Part shown: positions 63,906 through 64,000 of the stretch, in pieces
How the letters are laid out: each line of letters opens with the position of its first letter
Numbering within the stretch: the first letter of the stretch is position 1
From: Candidatus Enterococcus murrayae
GTDB taxonomy: Bacteria > Bacillota > Bacilli > Lactobacillales > Enterococcaceae
Assembly (NCBI RefSeq): GCF_017315985.1
Contig: NZ_JAFLVR010000002.1
Span: 23,627-87,626, forward strand
Reading direction: 5' to 3'
Length of the DNA stretch: 64,000 bases
Notes under the pieces: generated by a model
Database searches by the model: none
Seen by the model: only the letters and a program-made list of their open reading frames with translations
Told to the model about the DNA's origin: nothing
Translations under genes and position numbers: made by a program

Positions 63906-63955
63906 AAAACTGTGAGTAATTCATGAAAGAAATAGAATTACTCATGGTTTTTCTT
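63906..63955 (+). terminator. Terminator of the LPXTG gene
   Basis: The 17-base arms AAAACTGTGAGTAATTC / GAATTACTCATGGTTTT pair fully when two G-U pairs are allowed, and a T-rich run follows. Confidence 0.88.
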
Positions 63956-64000
63956 ATTTTAAAGCAGTCAATAGTTTAACTGTAAGCGTCATATAACAAA

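Overview
The window reads as a chromosomal segment of a low-GC Gram-positive bacterium of the genus Enterococcus. The best single indicator is a Na+-type V-ATPase operon whose rotor protein (NtpK) keeps every Na+ ligand known from the E. hirae enzyme. Gene order (mutS2-trxA-uvrC; the HD-domain phosphohydrolase, lipoyl transfer, DUF1934 and rpoE block) and an Mga/AtxA-type regulator beside a sortase-built pilus operon also fit. The species cannot be fixed by eye.

Region 1 (1-13.9 kb), housekeeping: end of an upstream gene, cvpA, mutS2, trxA, uvrC; an XRE regulator, membrane protein and Na+/drug-type ABC exporter operon behind a palindromic promoter; an aldo/keto reductase; an alanine:Na+ symporter; a MacB-type ABC pair; a glutamine-amidotransferase-like hydrolase. 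Region 2 (14.0-24.1 kb): the ntp operon (F-I-K-E-C-G-A-B-D, then ntpJ) preceded by a structured leader with an intrinsic terminator, a good candidate Na+-responsive riboswitch. Region 3 (24.1-30.1 kb): glyoxalase, Nudix, HD hydrolase, LipL-like transferase, DUF1934, RNA polymerase delta, and a CYP152-type P450.

Region 4 (30.3-39.0 kb): a ribonucleoside uptake and catabolism island. A LacI-ribokinase fusion protein lies divergent from an ECF transporter (S, T, A, A'), an MFS permease, a nucleoside hydrolase and a normal ribokinase. A decayed second copy of the P450 3' end lies on the far side (39.65-39.84 kb), so the island is bracketed by P450-derived sequence.

Region 5 (40.0-64.0 kb): a surface-organelle island. 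An EbpR/Mga-like regulator is separated from a pilus operon by a tyrosine recombinase gene that is enclosed in perfect 28-bp inverted repeats, which looks like a DNA-inversion switch. The pilus operon encodes a backbone pilin, a ~1650-residue adhesin, an IPQTS-type minor pilin and a protein with two complete sortase domains. It runs on into an unusual gene set: a GH73+CHAP wall hydrolase, two active-site-intact type I signal peptidases, three paralogous two-TM coiled-coil proteins, two paralogous DivIVA-like coiled-coil proteins sharing an N-terminal WFFNKN motif, and a winged-helix regulator with a degenerate receiver. A small membrane protein and another LPXTG protein follow. I do not recognise this last set as a described system. 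It, together with the invertible element, is the most interesting part of the window.
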